From positions 9,936,001 to 10,000,000 of the forward strand of contig JABWDB010000006.1 in NCBI GenBank assembly GCA_019614645.1: 64,000 bases of DNA. Direction: 5' to 3'. The DNA comes from Stratiolaelaps scimitus (taxonomy: Eukaryota; Arthropoda; Arachnida; Mesostigmata; Laelapidae). Below the pieces are notes generated by a model that worked only from the letters and a program-made list of their open reading frames with translations, was not told the origin of the DNA and ran no database searches. This document shows positions 60,133 to 64,000 of the stretch, in pieces (within the stretch, counting starts at the first letter, position 1; each line of letters starts with the position of its first letter). The position numbers were made by a program, and so were the translations under genes.

Positions 60133-60150
60133 GGTACCAGCTGAGCTACG
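60133..60150 (-). mobile_element. tRNA A-box-like sequence only
   Basis: The minus strand reads CGTAGCTCAGCTGGTACC, a near-perfect D-arm/A box of a tRNA. No B box follows at the right spacing, so this is at most a truncated SINE or tRNA relic. A similar plus-strand TAGCTCAGCGT at 60368-60378 also lacks a B box. Confidence 0.25.
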
Positions 60151-60636
60151 AGTTTTTGTGGCCTGAAACATTCGTAATACAATTGGCCGATTTAGGGCTT
60201 GTGTCCGGACTTCTGTCCGGACGTGCGACGATATTTGGTAACGCCTTAACGATCGTATAGCGTTAATGTAAAGCAGCATAGAGTTCGCTATCAGGGCCCA
60301 ACTAACACGTGGTAATTTCATGTTAGATCGTGCATAATTTCATCTAGGTAATTCCACATTACTCGGATAGCTCAGCGTCTGAGGCCGTTGGGTACTCTGC
60401 GTCTAACTGAATTTATCCCTGTTGGGATTGCTGTGGGTTGCTAAGTCGGCACACAGCGGACGATTCCATCTGAATTCTGCATCCGTCGCAGGGTTGACTC
60501 TCATAGAATCACAGCGTTTACCCTAACTGTTCATGTTCTTCCGCAAGGCTTGAAAATCATCAGATTACACCTAATTTACCCTCAGCCTGCTGTTCTGGTC
60601 CAGATTACTCTACGGCTCATATGGGGATTTTTATAG

Positions 60637-61056
60637 TCAAACTATTGCTGTAGTATTTGTTGACTCAGGGTGAACTCCTTTATAAGGCGATTCAGCATTA
60701 GCCATCTTTAAACATGAGAAGTAGTTGTTCTGTATCAGACATGTTTTCCATAATCCTTCATATATACTACCACGGGACATTTTCAACTGGCTCCTAAATG
60801 CTCCTACTTTTCCTTGTTGAGTGATACCATCAAAAGCTGTTCGTGTGGCTTTCAGTCGTAGGCGGTACTTAACAACAAGATAAAAGCCAGAAATGTCTAC
60901 GACTACCTCGCGTTCGAACGCGTCAACTCGTGGCATGAATACGCCGTAAACTCGACGTCGAACTGCTTGGAAGGAGGCCAAATGCGCTAACCCGCTTGCT
61001 TCACCCATCAGCAGCATTAGGCAATATACATATACATTATTAATTCTGATAACCAT
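60637..61056 (-). CDS. Hypothetical 139-residue protein with a claudin-like GLW..C..C motif
   Basis: Complete minus-strand frame from ATG (MVIRINNVYVYCLMLLMG) to a stop. Residues about 95-115 read SIYEGLWKTCLIQNNYFSC, matching the claudin/PMP22 first-loop signature GLW-x2-C-x8-10-C, including the YEGLW context and a Q between the cysteines. Claudin-family proteins are four-helix junction or membrane proteins. Here only one moderately hydrophobic segment (ISGFYLVVKY) precedes the motif, the usual upstream Trp is absent, and helices 2-4 are not in this ORF. If real it is one exon of such a gene, with a possible acceptor TATCTTGTTGTTAAG near 60870. Alternatively the match is chance, since one or two frames of this length are expected at random. 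Confidence 0.33.
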   Translation of the reverse strand: MVIRINNVYVYCLMLLMGEASGLAHLASFQAVRRRVYGVFMPRVDAFEREVVVDISGFYLVVKYRLRLKATRTAFDGITQQGKVGAFRSQLKMSRGSIYEGLWKTCLIQNNYFSCLKMANAESPYKGVHPESTNTTAIV

Positions 61057-61059
61057 GAG

Positions 61060-61710
61060 GTACTGTACATCTACTGTTCCTTTTCAAGGTTCGCCTGAGA
61101 GTGGCTGAGATGACGGGGTGGTTATTTCAAATACGTTGTCATGTAAGCCGATCAGGTTCAACTTCAAGTGCTGTTACAGAACATGTTTAGAAGTGGACCA
61201 CACATGGTAATTAAGTGTTGCATTTGGATGTCTCACAAATTATCAGGCATCGTCGAAATAACGATCCAACAAAAAGGAACAATTTTCCTTGTTCGTTTCT
61301 TCGTAATATTCCGAGCATCTTTGCAGAGCTGTACATAAACCTGACCTCCATGCGTTATGAATATTTATCATATACAGATTTACAATAGCTATAATAACCT
61401 TATGTTTAAACAACATACAGCGTCTCTAAATTGTCCCTTGTTTTAACTGTCCAGTCTCGATGATCGTTCATTCTCCCCGCCTGTCTTTTCCCCTTGAGTT
61501 CGGATGCAGCCCCGTTACTTAAGCGTGTGCGATGCAGCTTTCAAATTGGGTTAAAGTATATTGTTCTAAACTAATTTGCTTTTTTTACGAACTGTACCCG
61601 CCCATCGCTCGGGCTTCCCATATTCTTCGTGTCTTTAGCAAGCAACACTGCCTCCGCCAAGTATTTACCTAAAATTTCCCTGGCCGACGGACCGGAGCAT
61701 AGTTAAATTC
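61060..61710. other. Non-coding stretch, nothing seen
   Basis: AT-rich with frequent stops in all frames. Confidence 0.5.
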
Positions 61711-61721
61711 TGCAAATTATC

Positions 61722-62084
61722 CTATTCGTAGGATTTAACTATGCTATGACGCTGCGGACCACGACTCTGTGCATTGTGCCTAAACCCGTTGAACGTCTGT
61801 GTGTCCATTATTGCTACTGTACTAACATAGTAAACAGTGCTAATACGAATGCTAACTAACGAGAGTAAACCGCCACTGCGGACACCTTCTTGGTGAGCCA
61901 CGGTTCGAGCTGTATCTTCAACATGGATAGTGTAGATACTGTGTAAATTGTTGTGTGTTATATCAAAGGAGCCGTCTTTACACTCGACATTTGCTCGATA
62001 GCAGCAATACTCCGCCGATGGAAAATGGCAACAGTGATCTATCATATTCCTTCCAAGTAAACACCTCCACTTTAGGCTCTTCAA
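61722..62084 (-). CDS. Hypothetical 120-codon frame with paired cysteines
   Basis: The minus-strand frame has an ATG after about 13 codons. It reads MIDHCCHFPSAEYCCYRA, NVECKDGSFDITHNN, LHSIYTIHVEDTARTVAH and onward to TAG. The CCxFPxAxxCC spacing recalls granulin-type repeats (CCPxPxAxCC), but the further cysteine pairs of a granulin module are missing. A different frame starting at an ATG at 62086 (MFEEPKVEVFTWKEYDRS, LLPFSIGGVLLLSSK) is also coding-like for 36 codons, so the true frame, if any, is unclear. Confidence 0.25.
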   Translation of the reverse strand: MKSLKWRCLLGRNMIDHCCHFPSAEYCCYRANVECKDGSFDITHNNLHSIYTIHVEDTARTVAHQEGVRSGGLLSLVSIRISTVYYVSTVAIMDTQTFNGFRHNAQSRGPQRHSIVKSYE

Positions 62085-62700
62085 ACATTTCTTTTAAACC
62101 CCCTCAATTGCATCTAACCGCGTTTCCATGAGGCTTCCACACACATCATATGTATGAACACAATAAGCCTGTTGGCTGACACTTCACTAACAGTGCAATG
62201 AGATGAGAAAAATAAAGCACATGGTGACATTCGCGCCAAGGTCATGTTTGAGCCGTGTACTTAACATTAGAATTTCATACTATAGTGTATTGAATATTAA
62301 CTAGCCTGCATTTGTCTAGCATTTTACATATATAATAATTTTGCTGAAGTGAAAATTAATGACGAAATAAAATCGGGCGGCTTAACTTAGACCGAAATAG
62401 CGTCGTTTATTCCCATGAAAGGTGTTTTAATTGTTTCATTAGGCAACGGCAATTAAGGTGTTTAATTGCACAGCGAATCGAAATCGGTGAGATAGACCGT
62501 TCCGTGGTGTACGGGAGTTTGTAAGGGAATTTCTTCCGCAACAAACAACTATACCTTTCAAGAGGAGTTAAATCGCCAGCTAAGTGGGGATCATTGAACT
62601 TTACATCGACATTTATTAGTGCCAAACAAGGGCTATACAGAGGTAGCTTGAAGGATAGGGGGATGCTACTAATCAGATGATCGTACTTAATCCATCTCCT

Positions 62701-62755
62701 GGAAGCCGTGCGAAAGCAGTTCCGTGGACGTTAAATGTTATCCGAGAGTCCGCTC
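62701..62755 (+). repeat. Dispersed stem-loop element, copy E
   Basis: It contains CGAAAGCAGTTCCGTGGACG, TTAAATGTTATCC and GAGAGTCCGCTCG. Closest to the presumed family consensus in its 5' part. Confidence 0.6.
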
Positions 62756-62919
62756 GTTTTTTAGATGGTACTTAGTGATATTAACCGGGGGCGGAATACA
62801 ACGAAAACGAGCAATGAGCGTACTGACTTGTGAAATTTTAATTAGCTAAGACAATTAGCTAGTTAGTTAGTTTTCTTTTTTTGGTCACTTCGATTAGACA
62901 AAAACAACAGCTTGCCACT

Positions 62920-63425
62920 AAGGCTGAAAGAGGGAACGGCCAGCTAATTATTGCGCGTTGCCTCAAACGCCACTGACGCAACCGAACGAGTCATCCATTG
63001 AGCGATTTCGAAGATTTATCTACCACAGACGACCCGCAAAGGCGTATTCACGCCCTATCGTCAATTCCTATCAACTATCAACCGGCCATCTGTTCGAAGT
63101 ACAGGTGTGCGGTCAACTGCGCTCTACTTGCGTGGCATGTACGAGTACGCCGGCTGCGCATGCCTATGAACCATCCGAGTAGCAAGTATTTCAATCCTCA
63201 AGTCGAGTTGGGACCTTTCCGGATGTCGTGTGCGAATATTTCGCTTGTTCTCTCACACCCGAATGCGATATGAGAAGGAATGGAAGCTAGCTAGGCAGGC
63301 AGACAGGCATTGGGGCGGCAAGCATCGGCCGATGTACGCGCATCTCACCCCGACCGACTGCGGGGGTCAGTTTTCACGCGAGGGTAGCGGCAACTGTTAC
63401 AGATACAGTGGGACGCTATAACACC
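62920..63425 (+). CDS. Open G+C-richer block, possible exon region
   Basis: Two overlapping plus-strand frames are open (75 codons to 63182 and about 99 codons to 63273). The longer reads LSDFEDLSTTDDPQRRIH, ALSSIPINYQPAICSKYR and onward, with a CAG|GTGTGC donor-like site near 63104. A third frame (63230-63421) follows. No ATG or acceptor fixes a frame. No family was recognised. Confidence 0.2.
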
Positions 63426-63755
63426 TATAGACATGCGGCATCAACGCAACGCTAAATGCACCTCTGGCCATGGTTTTTTTATTGCACTTTACAGCTAAGC
63501 TATGCATTAGATGGGCGAGTCTCGGTCAGTCAAATAATGGACGTGACCAACAATGTCGTCGGGGGTAGGTTTTCTAGGAGTGCTAATTTAGATTTACAGC
63601 ACAACGCGTGTTGGGTGTGGAACTTATCGAGGATATTGTGCTAGGTAGGCGGTCCATTGTAAGAACACTGAGACAATGAGTTGCGTATATTTGTTTTCAA
63701 CGAACGAAAACAAAAGATGCGAACCGCTCAGTTTGATTTCCTGCTGCACTCTCCA

Positions 63756-63989
63756 TCATGCGGACGTGGCATGGGAACGTAACCCGGGCGCCGCTGGCTC
63801 TTGATGGCGTTCCTTAAGAATAAAATTGTTGTCAGCCGTCGCCAGCGCTCTGGCCAACTCTCCTCGCGTGTTTAGGGCAGCAGCAGGTTTGTTCTTAGTT
63901 CTCACGGAAGAAATCGGCGAATACCATCGGTAGACCACCGAATACAATCGGTCAGTGCAAGGACGTCCCCTAATAAGGCCTGTCCACAC
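63756..63989 (-). CDS. Weak frame, 77 codons
   Basis: The minus-strand frame includes SSVRTKNKPAAALNTRGE, LARALATADNNFILKERH, QEPAAPGLRSHATSA and stop. It has no ATG at its start and only a weak acceptor (ATTTCTTCCGTGAG). It reaches close to the window edge, so upstream context is missing. Confidence 0.15.
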   Translation of the reverse strand: MWTGLIRGRPCTDRLYSVVYRWYSPISSVRTKNKPAAALNTRGELARALATADNNFILKERHQEPAAPGLRSHATSA

Positions 63990-64000
63990 TAGGGAGGTAG

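Noticed and set aside
61722..62084. Granulin identity for the CC...CC frame
   Set aside because: Only two of the cysteine pairs are present and a competing frame is equally coding-like.
1..64000. CRISPR array, operon, rRNA genes or an integrated virus
   Set aside because: No regularly spaced identical repeats, no rRNA-like blocks, and no long viral or bacterial reading frames were seen.

Overview
This is a stretch of eukaryotic, probably arthropod, nuclear DNA with very low gene density. I see no bacterial gene organisation, no compact operons and no intact viral or transposon polyprotein. Instead there are dense dinucleotide and trinucleotide microsatellites (AT, GT, GA, ATT, CAG/CAA), tRNA-derived short interspersed elements (SINEs) in decay, CpG-tolerant sequence, and short ORFs bounded by GT/AG splice-like signals. 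A mite or tick (Chelicerata) would fit, but nothing here fixes the taxon.

No protein could be assigned to a named gene with confidence. Under a rough assumption of one stop codon in about 17, six frames of 64 kb should give about 20 open frames of 100 codons or more by chance. Length alone is therefore weak evidence. I list the open frames that also have a start codon, splice-like boundaries, a poly(A) signal, a signal-peptide or membrane segment, or a family-like motif, and keep confidences low.

Layout. 0-7 kb: CpG-rich patches and microsatellites, with one signal-peptide-like ORF near 4.1 kb. 7.2-7.4 kb: a perfect 39-bp inverted repeat forming a fold-back element. 8.8-9.35 kb: an Inr-like start, five short perfect hairpins in a row and a Kozak-like ATG that runs into a GTGAGT donor. 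10-25 kb: most of the candidate exons (10.0, 11.4-11.8, 12.15-12.42, 14.1-14.4, 18.8, 20.9-21.2, 23.5-23.9 kb) plus two tRNA-SINEs. 26-52 kb: mostly non-coding, holding SINE fragments, a dispersed element of about 55 bp ending in a small stem-loop (copies at 38.3, 42.8, 45.6, 47.2, 50.3 and 62.7 kb), and a second five-hairpin cluster at 51.0-51.1 kb. 52-64 kb: a consensus-bounded exon at 52.2 kb, a minus-strand 3' gene end at 57.3-58.1 kb with a poly(A) signal, an acidic exon at 59.2 kb, a minus-strand ORF with a claudin-type GLW..C..C motif at 60.6-61.1 kb, and a cysteine-pair ORF at 61.7-62.1 kb.

The strongest direct observations are the fold-back element, the two hairpin clusters and the dispersed element family. 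The protein-coding calls need transcript or homology data.
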